Shown in pieces: positions 1-7,131 of a stretch of DNA of 35,622 nt. This DNA is from Fibrobacter succinogenes (GTDB lineage: Bacteria > Fibrobacterota > Fibrobacteria > Fibrobacterales > Fibrobacteraceae). The notes beneath the pieces were generated by a model. That model saw nothing but the letters and a program-made list of their open reading frames with translations. It ran no database searches and was not told the DNA's origin. The DNA is taken from assembly GCA_902791475.1 (NCBI GenBank), contig CADAWC010000037.1, positions 1 to 35,622 on the forward strand, read 5' to 3'. Within the stretch, counting starts at the first letter, position 1. Each line of letters opens with the position of its first letter. Made by a program: the position numbers and the translations under genes.

Positions 1-1
1 T

Positions 2-109
2 TACAAGGATTGTTGCGTAAAAGCTGTGCGAAAACTTCAGGAACAATACCCTACAGAGAAGAAACTTACCGAGTGGGAAAGTGTTTCTCAGTTCAAGTGC
101 AAGCAGTAA
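2..109 (+). CDS. C-terminal tail of an unidentified protein (5' end outside window)
   Basis: An open frame enters from the left edge and ends at TAA 107-109. It encodes about 35 residues rich in Lys, Glu and Gln, including the stretch KAVRKLQEQYPTEKKLTEWE, which reads like an amphipathic helix. A longer overlapping frame (10-504) spans the same bases but gives a less natural sequence before its internal ATG at 121. I therefore read this as the end of an upstream gene followed 11 nt later by a separate gene. The family is not recognisable from so short a piece. Confidence 0.45.
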   Translation, partial: YKDCCVKAVRKLQEQYPTEKKLTEWESVSQFKCKQ

Positions 110-120
110 ACGGAATCATT

Positions 121-504
121 ATGACCTTGTCGGAGCTCGCTGATAAAATTAAAGGACTTATTGGCTCGCGGAAACGGAATCAGAAAATTCAGGATTATTG
201 TGACTATCGGAAAAAGCGAGGGCAACCGTTGGGAGCGAAGGATTCTGTTGAAAACAATTTCAAACAATACTTTGCTGAAGCTGCCAAAAGTCGTAAGGAT
301 GGCTTGCCTCACAATAATGGTAGGGCTTATGAAATGCTTTTGGATTTCTATGAGTTTCTTGAAAAGGAAAATGAAAAAATCGTTCTCCAGAATTTACCTG
401 AAAATCCTTTTAAGGAATTGCTATCGGGCAAGGAACGTCGTTTAATTCGTGAGATGCGTGACAATTTCAATAAAGACATCGGTTGTAATCTCGAATCAAA
501 GTAA
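121..504 (+). CDS. hypothetical charged helical protein, 127 aa
   Basis: Starts at ATG 121 (MTLSELADKIKG) and ends at TAA 502-504. The product is small, strongly charged and probably all-helical, with a basic N-terminal half (SRKRNQ, YRKKRGQ) and a middle section resembling a packed helical pair (YEMLLDFYEFLEKENEKI). There is no signal peptide or membrane segment. The frame stays open upstream to base 10, but the first 37 codons overlap the tail of the preceding gene in another frame, so ATG 121 is preferred. No strong ribosome binding site is visible, and the 11-nt gap suggests co-transcription with the upstream gene. I do not recognise the family. The last 150 bases also carry an opposite-strand open frame, judged less likely. 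Confidence 0.5.
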   Translation: MTLSELADKIKGLIGSRKRNQKIQDYCDYRKKRGQPLGAKDSVENNFKQYFAEAAKSRKDGLPHNNGRAYEMLLDFYEFLEKENEKIVLQNLPENPFKELLSGKERRLIREMRDNFNKDIGCNLESK

Positions 505-639
505 AACGCTTCTGCAAAAGGCGCTAGCGCAATTTTTGTTTTTACAAGATCTTTGTTGTGGGATGAGGCTTTGTGAGCGTCAAGCAGTTTTTGAATATTT
601 CTCATGTTTTTCCCCTTTTACGTTGTTGTTGAATCCATC

Positions 640-741
640 CTATATGGATGAGATGATTTCGAAGAAAACGATTGTACTCCTTGCGCAAATTCGCGAGAAT
701 CGCTGGGGGGTGATGGGTGGTTGTCCGTTGTGCTTTGACAT
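640..741 (-). CDS. possible 33-aa small protein with an ideal ribosome binding site
   Basis: Reading leftward, AAAGGAGGT at about 750-758 is followed seven bases later by ATG 739-741. This is one of the best Shine-Dalgarno sequences in the window. The frame gives MSKHNGQPPITPQRFSRICA and ends at TAG 640-642 after 33 residues. The frame running through the same bases one register over (ending at 602) continues with a basic helix (NLRKEYNRFLRNHL) and overlaps the next ATG (605) by ATGA. The small ORF may therefore be the 5' end of a longer gene broken by a frameshift. Family unknown. Confidence 0.3.
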   Translation of the reverse strand: MSKHNGQPPITPQRFSRICARSTIVFFEIISSI

Positions 742-897
742 GGGTATTACCTCCTTTTGTTTCTTTGAAGGAAATGGCTCTGCTCGATTCCGTAATGTCA
801 ATCAGCATTTCAAGCTTGCTGCTTGATTTTTATTGGAGACTTTCTGTCGCCTTCGTTTATAGATGTAGAAACCTTAAAAGGGACAAAAGGGGACAAT

Positions 898-920
898 TTG
901 CCCTAGTATTTTGAGGGCAA
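898..920 (-). terminator. possible terminator hairpin downstream of the 994-1733 pair
   Basis: TTGCCCT (898-904) and AGGGCAA (914-920) form a perfect 7-bp stem with a 9-nt loop. On the leftward strand a pyrimidine-rich run follows (TTGTCCCCTTTTGTCCCTTTT). It lies about 75 bases beyond the stop of the gene at 994-1410. The tail is not a clean T-run, so a regulatory hairpin is also possible. Confidence 0.35.
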
Positions 921-993
921 TGGATATAATGAGATCAGCTAATTGAGTAGAGGTAAAAAAGTCTTAGATTGGTCGAAATGTGAAATTGAGATC

Positions 994-1410
994 TTATGCG
1001 AAAGGTTTGCGAAACGCAAGAGTGTCGCTTAATTTTTTTAATTCTTTTTCCCAATCAATGCCTAAAGCTTTTGCTTCTTTCCTTGCGTCTATGGAAATGC
1101 TTTGAATGGGTCGCAAAATTTCATTCCCGAAATACTTTGCGCAGGCGTCGTCGTAAAGGGATTTTAAATTTTGATAATTTGTATTGCTTGTGTCGGATGG
1201 ATTCTTTTCGAGTCGTTTTTTTGCTTTTTTTAGAGCTTCTATGTTGGCGTTTTTGCGGATGTCTTTGACCAAAGTTTCAAAGCCGAAGCCACGCCATCGT
1301 TCGCCGCCAAGCCGTTGCTTGATTGCTTTCAGCAATTCAGGATTGTTTTGAACTTTTTGAATTAGTTCGTTGATGCTCTCTATAATATTGATATGGGCTT
1401 CGGCTTGCAA
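994..1410 (-). CDS. hypothetical helical protein, 138 aa, TTG start
   Basis: The frame starts at TTG (1408-1410) just 2 bases after the stop of the upstream gene. AGGAAAG lies 5 bases before the TTG and overlaps that gene's 3' end, which supports the unusual start and implies translational coupling. The product is cytoplasmic with no signal or membrane segment. Predicted helices are HINIIESINELIQKVQNN near the N-terminus and KKAKKRLEKN in the middle. A conserved-looking patch, GGERWRGFGFETLVKDIRKN, lies near residues 35-54. I do not recognise the family. Its coupling to an exported Cys-rich protein suggests the two function together, but what they do cannot be read from sequence. Confidence 0.55.
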   Translation of the reverse strand: MQAEAHINIIESINELIQKVQNNPELLKAIKQRLGGERWRGFGFETLVKDIRKNANIEALKKAKKRLEKNPSDTSNTNYQNLKSLYDDACAKYFGNEILRPIQSISIDARKEAKALGIDWEKELKKLSDTLAFRKPFA

Positions 1411-1412
1411 AA

Positions 1413-1733
1413 TTACTTTCCTATTTTTTTGTCAAGACATTTGGTGAGCTTTTTCTTGTTATGAGCAATTGAGCAAGTGTTAGTTTGTTGTGATACTGTT
1501 TGTAATTCTTTTTCACTTTGTTCACAAAGCATAGAACCAATCAGGCAAGAACATGCTGCGATTTTTTCATTGATCGTGCCATAGGTATTGGTGCAGTTAT
1601 TGGTTACACAATCGTACATCAACTTGAATTCTAATTCTCTTGGCAAACGTTTTTCTAGACATCCGTCGAATAAAGCCCATGAAGATGTTGCTAAAAATGC
1701 GGTGAAAATAATAGATAGTGTGATTTTTTTCAT
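1413..1733 (-). CDS. secreted cysteine-rich small protein, 106 aa
   Basis: Starts at ATG 1731-1733 with GAGG 5 bases upstream. The frame is open further upstream, but the signal peptide and ribosome binding site fix this start. Residues 1-20 are a classical Sec signal peptide (KK, then a hydrophobic core, then a probable cut after SSWA). The mature part has eight cysteines (DGC, YDC, NNC, AACSC, MLC, NTC, KCL), consistent with up to four disulfides in the periplasm or outside, and a basic C-terminus. It is followed directly by the TTG-started gene at 994-1410, so the two are probably one operon. No family recognised. Cys-rich exported proteins of this size include inhibitors, effectors and surface proteins; the sequence does not decide. 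Confidence 0.65.
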   Translation of the reverse strand: MKKITLSIIFTAFLATSSWALFDGCLEKRLPRELEFKLMYDCVTNNCTNTYGTINEKIAACSCLIGSMLCEQSEKELQTVSQQTNTCSIAHNKKKLTKCLDKKIGK

Positions 1734-1835
1734 GTATGCCTCATATAAAGATGAATGAAATTTAATCAAAATTGAATTAATTGTTGCTACTTTACGCCGC
1801 ATAAAGAGGAATGTTAGTCTGTTGCTTGATTCTCT

Positions 1836-3146
1836 TCACCTAATCATAAACACCGCATAAAGCGGGACGGACTTGATTCCGTTTTCAATGCCGAAATTCT
1901 TTGCGGATATCCGGATGCTGTAGGGCGATTTGTGTTTTGAAACAAAGCTTTTGAGACTTTGTGATTTGTTGTGAGTTGACGACTTGACTTCAATGGGAAT
2001 GATTTTGTTTTTTAGCCGAACGATGAAATCAATTTCGTTTTGATTGTTCTCGTTCCAGTAATACGTTTCTAGATGGTTGGCTTTTAATTGCGTATAAACG
2101 TAATTTTCAACGAGACCGCCTTTGAAGTCGTTGAATAACGGATTCTCGTAGATGACGTCATCGTACGTGGCGTTTTGCGATGCACAACACAGGCCGACGT
2201 CGCTCATGTACAGCTTAAAATCGGAGTCGGATGCGTTTGCCTTGAACGGTAATGCCATATGCTCGAGGCGGGCAACTTTAGATGCGATTCCGGCAAGGGT
2301 AATCCATTCGAGTGCGTTTTCAAATTCGCTAGCTCGTGCGCCGGGCTTTAATCCTCTGTATTGGAATTTCTTGTTTTCCTTAGCGAGTTGTTTTCCGATG
2401 CTTGCGTAGACGAGTCGGGTCTTGGCAATTTCGCTTTGCTTATTGTATTTGCTCATGTCATTTTGATAAGCCGCGAGAATGTCGTTCTTGATGATGTCCG
2501 TTTGGAGTGGATTATGGTTTTGGACAAAGTTGCTGACTGCGGCGGGCATGCCTCCGACAAAAAGATATTCCCTATAGGCTTCTAAAGCCTTTTTGTGCAA
2601 AGCTTCTTCGAGCGGCTTGTTTTCTGCATAGCATTCCTTGATTTGCTCAAGGAGAAAATTTTCTTCGCGTGCGGTTAAAAATTCTTCGAAATCCAGCGGG
2701 TGCATATCTATGATTTCGACCTTGCCGACAGGGAAGGAATACTGGTTTCGATTGACGGCAACTCCGAGGAGCGACCCCAATGCAATGATGTGGATGTCCG
2801 GAGCTTCTTCGCAAAAATATTTGAGCGATGTGAGCGCTTCGGGGCAGGCCTGCACTTCGTCGAAAATGACGAGAGTTTCGCGAGGGATCACTTTTTTTTG
2901 CTTGATGGCGGACAGTCTAGGCAAAATGTGGCTTGGTGCCAAGTTTGAAAAAATGGAGGAAAGGTCGGGGTCTCGTTCGAAGTTGCAGTAAATCACGTCG
3001 GAGTAATATTTTGCCCCGAATTCGGTGACGGAGTATGTTTTCCCGGTCTGGCGTGCCCCTTGGAGAATCAGTGGCTTGCGTGACGGAGAATTCTTCCATT
3101 CAATCAATTTTTCGATGATTTTGCGTTCCATAGTAAAAATATACAT
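1836..3146 (-). CDS. AAA ATPase with C-terminal DUF4143 domain
   Basis: A 436-residue protein of the widespread AAA_14/DUF4143 family. Walker A is GARQTGKT (residues 30-37) and Walker B is TLVIFDEVQ with Asp96-Glu97. A sensor-like LGSLLGV follows. The C-terminal DUF4143 part contains EIDFIV and PIEVKSS, which resemble a PD-(D/E)XK nuclease fold; this motif is typical of the family. The role of such proteins is poorly known; they are common in accessory DNA and often vary between strains. The start is ambiguous between ATG 3144-3146 and ATG 3129-3131 (MERKII); neither has a good ribosome binding site. Length fits the family, so it is probably intact. It stands alone between unrelated genes. 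Confidence 0.85.
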   Translation of the reverse strand: MYIFTMERKIIEKLIEWKNSPSRKPLILQGARQTGKTYSVTEFGAKYYSDVIYCNFERDPDLSSIFSNLAPSHILPRLSAIKQKKVIPRETLVIFDEVQACPEALTSLKYFCEEAPDIHIIALGSLLGVAVNRNQYSFPVGKVEIIDMHPLDFEEFLTAREENFLLEQIKECYAENKPLEEALHKKALEAYREYLFVGGMPAAVSNFVQNHNPLQTDIIKNDILAAYQNDMSKYNKQSEIAKTRLVYASIGKQLAKENKKFQYRGLKPGARASEFENALEWITLAGIASKVARLEHMALPFKANASDSDFKLYMSDVGLCCASQNATYDDVIYENPLFNDFKGGLVENYVYTQLKANHLETYYWNENNQNEIDFIVRLKNKIIPIEVKSSTHNKSQSLKSFVSKHKSPYSIRISAKNFGIENGIKSVPLYAVFMIR

Positions 3147-3286
3147 TAAAAAGTGTTGATTTTATGTGTGAATTTACATTTTTTTTTGGTGTTTTGAGCT
3201 TATTCTTAGCAGATTTGCGGAATGTTTTGAGCAACACAAGAATTCTAAGGGTTGAATGGTTTTCCACATCAATAAAAGTTTGTTTT

Positions 3287-3535
3287 CTATATTCTCTTCC
3301 GCTGATAATTAATCCTGCTGACAGCGTATTCGATTCGGGCAGGAAGTTTCACTATCTGCTTGAGGTCGTCTCCCTTTGCGAAATTGACGCTTTGCAAATC
3401 GAGATAGTTGCCCTGTGGGGAACCGGCCCCGTGGCTATCAACGTAGAGCACCGTCTGCAAACGCGGACGTAAAAACCATGTCGTAAACTGGTTTGCAAAC
3501 GATTGCCGATAATAATCGGCAGCGTTAGAAGTGCT
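3287..3535 (-). pseudogene. orphan C-terminal coding remnant
   Basis: Reading leftward from 3535 there is an 82-codon open frame ending at TAG 3287-3289, with an in-frame TAG immediately upstream (3536-3538) and no start codon near the beginning. Its translation looks like real protein: ADYYRQSFANQFTTWFLRPR, then TVLYVDSHGAGSPQGNYLDL, then VNFAKGDDLKQIVKLPARIE. Codon use (GCC, CTC, GAC, AAG) matches ordinary genes rather than the AT-rich spacer around it. This suggests the tail of a gene whose 5' part was deleted, probably when the neighbouring nuclease gene arrived. The family is not identified. A rightward frame across the same bases gives poor protein and was rejected. Confidence 0.5.
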
Positions 3536-3634
3536 CTAAGATTGTCCGGTAATTGTTTGTGAACTGCAATTTAAAACAAGGTGATAGAGAATTCTCGGTC
3601 GCCTATTCGCCGCTTGTCGGCAAAAGGATATTTA

Positions 3635-4684
3635 GTGAATAGAGAACAGTACGCAAACATGCTCAAGGACATCTGCGAAACGCATAAGCAGGGAGGCGAT
3701 GTCCCGGAGTGTATCGCAAAATACAAGGAACGTTACAAGTATGTCTACATTTATAACGACAACATTTTCAAGATGCTTTTCGGCACTCCTGAAAACGAGT
3801 CGATCACGGTAGATTTTTTGAATGCGGTCCTTTGCCTTCATGGAAGCGATTGCCTGGAGCATCTCGACTTTGTAAATCCGGCGGAGCCCGGGGCGTTTAG
3901 CAAGAGCATTACATCGGACGTTGTAATGACCGCGCAAAGCCTGGAACGGATTGTGCTGGAGGTGCAGCACATTGAAGACGAAAGCTTTAGAGGCCGCCTC
4001 GTGTTTTATGCAGCAAAGCATACGGTTGCAAATCTCGTGAAGGGGCAGGGATATAATTTGCGCAATCTGAACTTGATCAGCTTGCAAATGTTTGACGCAT
4101 TCCCGGAATCGAGAAACTATTTGCACACGGTCCGACTCAAAAATCAGGAGAACAAGGATTTTTACAAGAAGCAGACGTTTACGCTTGTCGAAATCCCGAA
4201 ATTTTTGAAGGGCAAATACGATGCTGACAATAGCATGCTGGCCCAATGGCTTCGAGTCATTGACGGTATGAATCGGGAATGTCCCGTAGCGGTGTCGGAT
4301 GACTCGCCGTTTGCTCGTTTGCAGGAAAAAGCCAGATTGAGTATATTTACGGAAGAATTTCTGGTAAGTGAGGCTGTCAAGATGGCTGATCGTGAATATG
4401 AACTTTACGTTGAAAAGAAACATGCCCGTGCAGAAGGCCTTGAAGAAGGTCGCGCCGCGGGTCGGGTAGAAGGCCGTGCAGAAGGTCGTGCAGAAGGTCG
4501 TGCAGAAGGTCGTGCAGAAGGCCGCGCGGAAGGTCGTGCAGAAGGCCTGGTGGAAGGCCGTGCTGATGAACGTCGTGAAATGGCGAAAGCCATGCTTGCC
4601 GATGGCGATTCTGTAGAAAAGGTTGCGCGAATTTCGAAGCTTTCAGAAGAGGATGTCCTTTCCTTGAAAGCTAGCCTTGGTTGA
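3635..4684 (+). CDS. Rpn/PD-(D/E)XK-type nuclease (putative transposase family)
   Basis: A 349-residue member of the Rpn family of recombination-promoting nucleases (PDDEXK transposase family, TIGR01784-like). Family features: FKMLFGTPENESITVDFLNA near residue 45, the acidic motif SDVVM, then the E-x-Q motif IVLEVQHIED. Phe/Arg/Tyr-rich helices follow (FRGRLVFYAAK). The tail is an EGRAEGRA-type repeat and a short C-terminal helix. GTG 3635-3637 is chosen because AAGGAT lies 5-6 bases upstream; the frame is open to GTG 3581 but without such support. A good terminator follows at 4723. RpnA of E. coli is a DNA endonuclease that promotes RecA-independent recombination; the same role here is inferred. 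Confidence 0.85.
   Translation: MNREQYANMLKDICETHKQGGDVPECIAKYKERYKYVYIYNDNIFKMLFGTPENESITVDFLNAVLCLHGSDCLEHLDFVNPAEPGAFSKSITSDVVMTAQSLERIVLEVQHIEDESFRGRLVFYAAKHTVANLVKGQGYNLRNLNLISLQMFDAFPESRNYLHTVRLKNQENKDFYKKQTFTLVEIPKFLKGKYDADNSMLAQWLRVIDGMNRECPVAVSDDSPFARLQEKARLSIFTEEFLVSEAVKMADREYELYVEKKHARAEGLEEGRAAGRVEGRAEGRAEGRAEGRAEGRAEGRAEGLVEGRADERREMAKAMLADGDSVEKVARISKLSEEDVLSLKASLG
4443..4566 (+). repeat. in-gene tandem 12-bp repeat encoding EGRA units
   Basis: About ten near-identical 12-bp units (consensus GAAGGTCGTGCA) encode Glu-Gly-Arg-Ala repeats in the Rpn-family gene. Since 12 is a multiple of three, unit gain or loss keeps the frame and only changes linker length. Similar Glu/Gly/Arg-rich tails are common in this family. 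It is coding DNA, not a CRISPR array. Confidence 0.9.
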
Positions 4685-4722
4685 TAATTTCGCAACAGGT
4701 CTTCACAAAGTTCAATAACGTT

Positions 4723-4757
4723 GCCCGTCTTCGAGGAGGCGGGCATTTTCTGTTTTT
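4723..4757 (+). terminator. Rho-independent terminator of the Rpn-family gene
   Basis: GCCCGTC (4723-4729) pairs with GGCGGGC (4738-4744) through seven pairs including one G-U, with an 8-nt loop. A T-rich tail (ATTTTCTGTTTTT) follows to 4757. It lies about 40 bases after the stop codon at 4684. The hairpin also lies inside the leftward ORF6N reading frame, which shows that this part of that frame is not original coding sequence. Confidence 0.75.
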
Positions 4758-5542
4758 CTAGCGTTTGGATGTTGACATAGTTGTCAACAATCAGCACCGA
4801 CTTCTTCGCCATGCCGTAAATCTGCGCGTAAGCGACGTCCGCCTCCAGCTTGTGGCCGTTCAGAATCAGGAAGTGCCTGAAAGACGAAGGATCAACGAAA
4901 TTTTCCATGACCATCCGGAGGTCCACATTGATTTTTCCCAAATCGCTCCGGATATCGCGAATTTCGCCGGAAAGCTCCTTTACTTCAGCGGAAACCGTTG
5001 CGATTTCGCGCGTGTTTTGAACAGTCTGTGCTGCAATCTGGGCAATTCCCGCTGTCCCGAGCAATTGATGGTTTTCAGCAACGATATAGTCCTTCATCTG
5101 CTTGAAAAGGCGAATCAAGGCCTTGCTTTGAACAGTCGCCCGTTCACCCTTGAGCACCGTCATAAGCATGTAGATACCCTGTTCGGTAAACGCATAGGGG
5201 GCATACTTTATGTTAGTCCCCCGATGTCCGCCGTTCAAGGTCAAAATTTTTGACCTTGAACATTCATCAACTTCTTTGCTGCTTAGTTGAAACCGGAAAT
5301 CGTCATCAAATTTCTCGATATTATTCTTGACCTGCTGATTGAATGCTTTGGTGCTATACCCATAAATCTCGGCCAAGTCGGCATCGAGCATCACCTTGAC
5401 CCCGCGAATGGTGTATATCCGCGACAGCCAATTTATCAGTTTTTCTTGCCATAATAATCCTCTAGCCCGCACGGCATATGCGAACGTTATAAACGGTTTA
5501 AATTGCGAACACACTGTGGACGCAATTAGGGTTTGTTTATAT

Positions 5543-5728
5543 TTGGGATGCTCTTGCGGTGCTGTTGGCGAGGGTTTTCCTCGGCGTTACCTGGCGCGGC
5601 TTTCGCCACACACTCGAATAGGTCGTGTTCCTATCAGCTATCCAACAACATCAACAAAAAGGTTGATGAACCCCACCGCGGATGCACGTACGGGCCGCAA
5701 GGCCTATGCCGACTGTCGCAGGGATTTT
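5543..5728 (+). repeat. structured 186-bp repeat, copy A
   Basis: Closely similar to 15565-15750, in the same orientation. It can fold as follows: TGTTGG 5563-5568 with CCAACA 5642-5647, enclosing two hairpins, CGAGG 5569-5573 with CCTCG 5579-5583 and ATAGG 5618-5622 with CCTAT 5630-5634. Outside this helix are CATCAAC 5649-5655 with GTTGATG 5662-5668, and GGCC 5693-5696, GCAA loop, GGCC 5701-5704. The other copy changes both sides of several of these stems. It lies 300 bases before methyltransferase M1. It could be a structured RNA, a mobile-element end or a recombination site; the strand of the functional form is unknown. Both copies have an open frame in one register, but indels shift it, which argues against a protein. 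Confidence 0.75.
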
Positions 5729-6027
5729 CGTAATACAGGGATAAATGTACAAAGAGGCCAGCGGGAAGTCAACACGCGCGCGTTACTTCTCGCTCCTGGC
5801 TGCGGCGATCTCGGCGTTCTCCGTGCATGCGCGGGTCGGGCTTTATTCTAGGGGCAATCGCCCGCGCTTACGCTTGTCGCTCACCTCCTAGAACCAAGCC
5901 TTGCTATGCGAGTCTTGTTCCCAAGGGGTCTCAATCCCTAACGCGAATGCAGAGTATCAACTATATTTATGAGTTTTTATCCTCCAATACTGAAGTCTGT
6001 TGAATTTATTTTGGTATTTTTGCTTAT
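5729..6027. other. GC-rich structured non-coding stretch before M1
   Basis: No convincing gene. Bases 5760-5960 are markedly richer in G and C than the methyltransferase that follows. They contain a long inverted repeat, TTCTAGG 5846-5852 with CCTAGAA 5887-5893, enclosing GGGC-AATC-GCCC (5852-5863). There is also a short alternating CG tract near 5775. Unlike 5543-5728, this part has no second copy near 15750. From about 5960 the DNA becomes AT-rich and probably holds the M1 promoter: TATTTT about 7 bases before ATG 6028. Confidence 0.4.
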
Positions 6028-7131
6028 ATGGCCAAACGGAACGTGCAGTCCCCCAAAACAGTTTCTCCCCCTATAGAAGTTGTCGATCTATTTTGCGGGA
6101 TAGGAGGCCTAAGTTACGGATTAAAAAGTCAGGGATTTAAAATAAAAGCCGGATACGACCTAGACTATACTTGTGAATATGCATATCATCACAATAATGA
6201 TGCCGAATTTCGATATGAAGACATTCGCAAAGTAACAGCGGAAGAAATAAACAATACTTATAGCAAAGGAGCAATCCGTGTGCTTGCAGGGTGTGCTCCC
6301 TGCCAGCCATTCTCTTCATACGCATTCAAAAACAAAAATAAAGACCCGAATAAGTACAGTTTGCTAGATGAATTCGGACGACTAGTGGAAGAGGTTCAAC
6401 CCGATATAGTCACAATGGAGAATGTTCCGCAAATTTTAAAATTCAAATTGGAACATGTTTTTCAACGTTTTGTTGAAACTTTGGAGCGCAACGAGTATAA
6501 TGTAAGCTATAAAGTTGTCTTTTGTCCCGATTATGGAATTCCACAAACAAGAAAACGTTTAGTTTTGTTGGCATCAAAAAAAGGAAAAATTGAATTAATC
6601 CCCCCAACACATACTGCAGAAGATTACGTAACCGTAAAGGATGTAATTGGAGGTTTGCCAGCCCTTGAGGCAGGAGAACGGGATCCAAATGACGCTTTAC
6701 ACAAAGCACGAGCGCTAACACCTTTAAATCTACAACGAATAAAAGCAACTCCTGCAAATGGAAGCTGGACGGACTGGCCCAAAGAACTACAGCTTAAATG
6801 TCATAAAAGAAAAAGTGGTAAAACCTTTGGTAGTGTATATGGCCGTATGGATTGGAACAAGCCTGCGCCAACCATGACCACACAGTGCACAGGCCTAGGA
6901 AATGGTCGATTTGGACATCCCGAACAAAATAGAGCAATCTCTCTTCGCGAAGCAGCTTTAATACAAACCTTCCCTAGAAACTATCGTTTTTTTATAGATG
7001 AAAAATCAGTATCAACAACTTTAGCATCACGATACATTGGGAATGCCGTTCCCCCGAAATTAGGGGAAATTATTGGGAAAAGTATAAAGCAACATTTAAA
7101 ACAATGCGAGGAGCATGATGGAAAATTATAA
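6028..7131 (+). CDS. DNA (cytosine-5) methyltransferase M1
   Basis: A 367-residue C5-methyltransferase that transfers methyl from S-adenosylmethionine to cytosine in a specific DNA site. Motif I is VDLFCGIGG (19-27). Motif IV is PCQPF with catalytic Cys92. Motif VI is MENV with Glu131. Motif VIII is QTRKR, and motif X is GNAVPP near the C-terminus. All key residues are present and length is normal, so it should be active. The target recognition region (about 225-290) does not reveal the site. The start ATG 6028 has no ribosome binding site; TATTTT about 7 bases upstream suggests a very short or absent leader. Its 3' end overlaps the GHKL ATPase gene by 17 bases. It converges on the operon containing M2, R1 and R2. 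Confidence 0.95.
   Translation: MAKRNVQSPKTVSPPIEVVDLFCGIGGLSYGLKSQGFKIKAGYDLDYTCEYAYHHNNDAEFRYEDIRKVTAEEINNTYSKGAIRVLAGCAPCQPFSSYAFKNKNKDPNKYSLLDEFGRLVEEVQPDIVTMENVPQILKFKLEHVFQRFVETLERNEYNVSYKVVFCPDYGIPQTRKRLVLLASKKGKIELIPPTHTAEDYVTVKDVIGGLPALEAGERDPNDALHKARALTPLNLQRIKATPANGSWTDWPKELQLKCHKRKSGKTFGSVYGRMDWNKPAPTMTTQCTGLGNGRFGHPEQNRAISLREAALIQTFPRNYRFFIDEKSVSTTLASRYIGNAVPPKLGEIIGKSIKQHLKQCEEHDGKL

Larger units (their letters stand above)
505..993. other. gene-poor stretch
   Basis: About 490 bases between the rightward gene at 121-504 and the leftward gene ending at 994. The items seen are a very short leftward ORF with a strong ribosome binding site (640-741) and a hairpin at 898-920. Two further leftward open frames (602-808 and 348-605) overlap by ATGA, but their coding quality is doubtful. 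Otherwise I see nothing convincing. It may be decayed accessory DNA. Confidence 0.4.
4405..5452 (-). pseudogene. ORF6N-domain protein gene, frameshifted at 5' end and truncated at 3' end
   Basis: The body encodes a clear ORF6N domain (IYTIRGVKVMLDADLAEIYG, then FNQQVKNN and FRFQLSS, then YAFTEQGIYMLMTVL), a coiled-coil-like stretch and the start of a C-terminal domain (HKLEADVAYAQIYGMAKKSV). The natural start seems to be ATG 5450-5452, with GAGG six bases upstream, giving MARKTDKLAVA. That frame must shift near 5419 to enter IYTIRG. At the other end the frame runs through the terminator and about 280 bases antisense to the Rpn gene, ending in a meaningless Ser-Ala-Arg-Pro repeat. ORF6N proteins are phage- or accessory-related DNA-binding or regulatory proteins. 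I infer a dead gene whose 3' end was replaced by the Rpn cassette. Confidence 0.7.

Noticed and set aside
348..605. 85-codon leftward ORF starting with MRNIQKLLDAHKASSH
   Set aside because: Good ribosome binding site (GGGGAAA) and a plausible first 35 residues, but the rest lies antisense to the better rightward gene at 121-504. At most a truncated remnant.
3164..3472. 102-codon rightward ORF in the spacer
   Set aside because: Poor composition and no ribosome binding site. Its second half lies over the much more protein-like leftward remnant at 3287-3535.
3632..4423. 263-codon leftward frame antisense to the Rpn-family gene
   Set aside because: No recognisable motif, while the rightward strand has a complete nuclease with ribosome binding site and terminator.
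4443..4566. 12-bp tandem repeat as a CRISPR array
   Set aside because: No spacers; units are contiguous and in frame, encoding EGRA repeats.
5543..5728. Repeat as a group II intron piece, integron attC site or CRISPR part
   Set aside because: No domain V (AGC/GUU) motif, no GTTRRRY/RYYYAAC pair at proper spacing, and no regular spacers. The match to each class was superficial.
5396..5851. 151-codon rightward ORF across the ORF6N start and repeat copy A
   Set aside because: Crosses an antisense gene, a structured repeat and GC-rich spacer; no start signal and no family resemblance.
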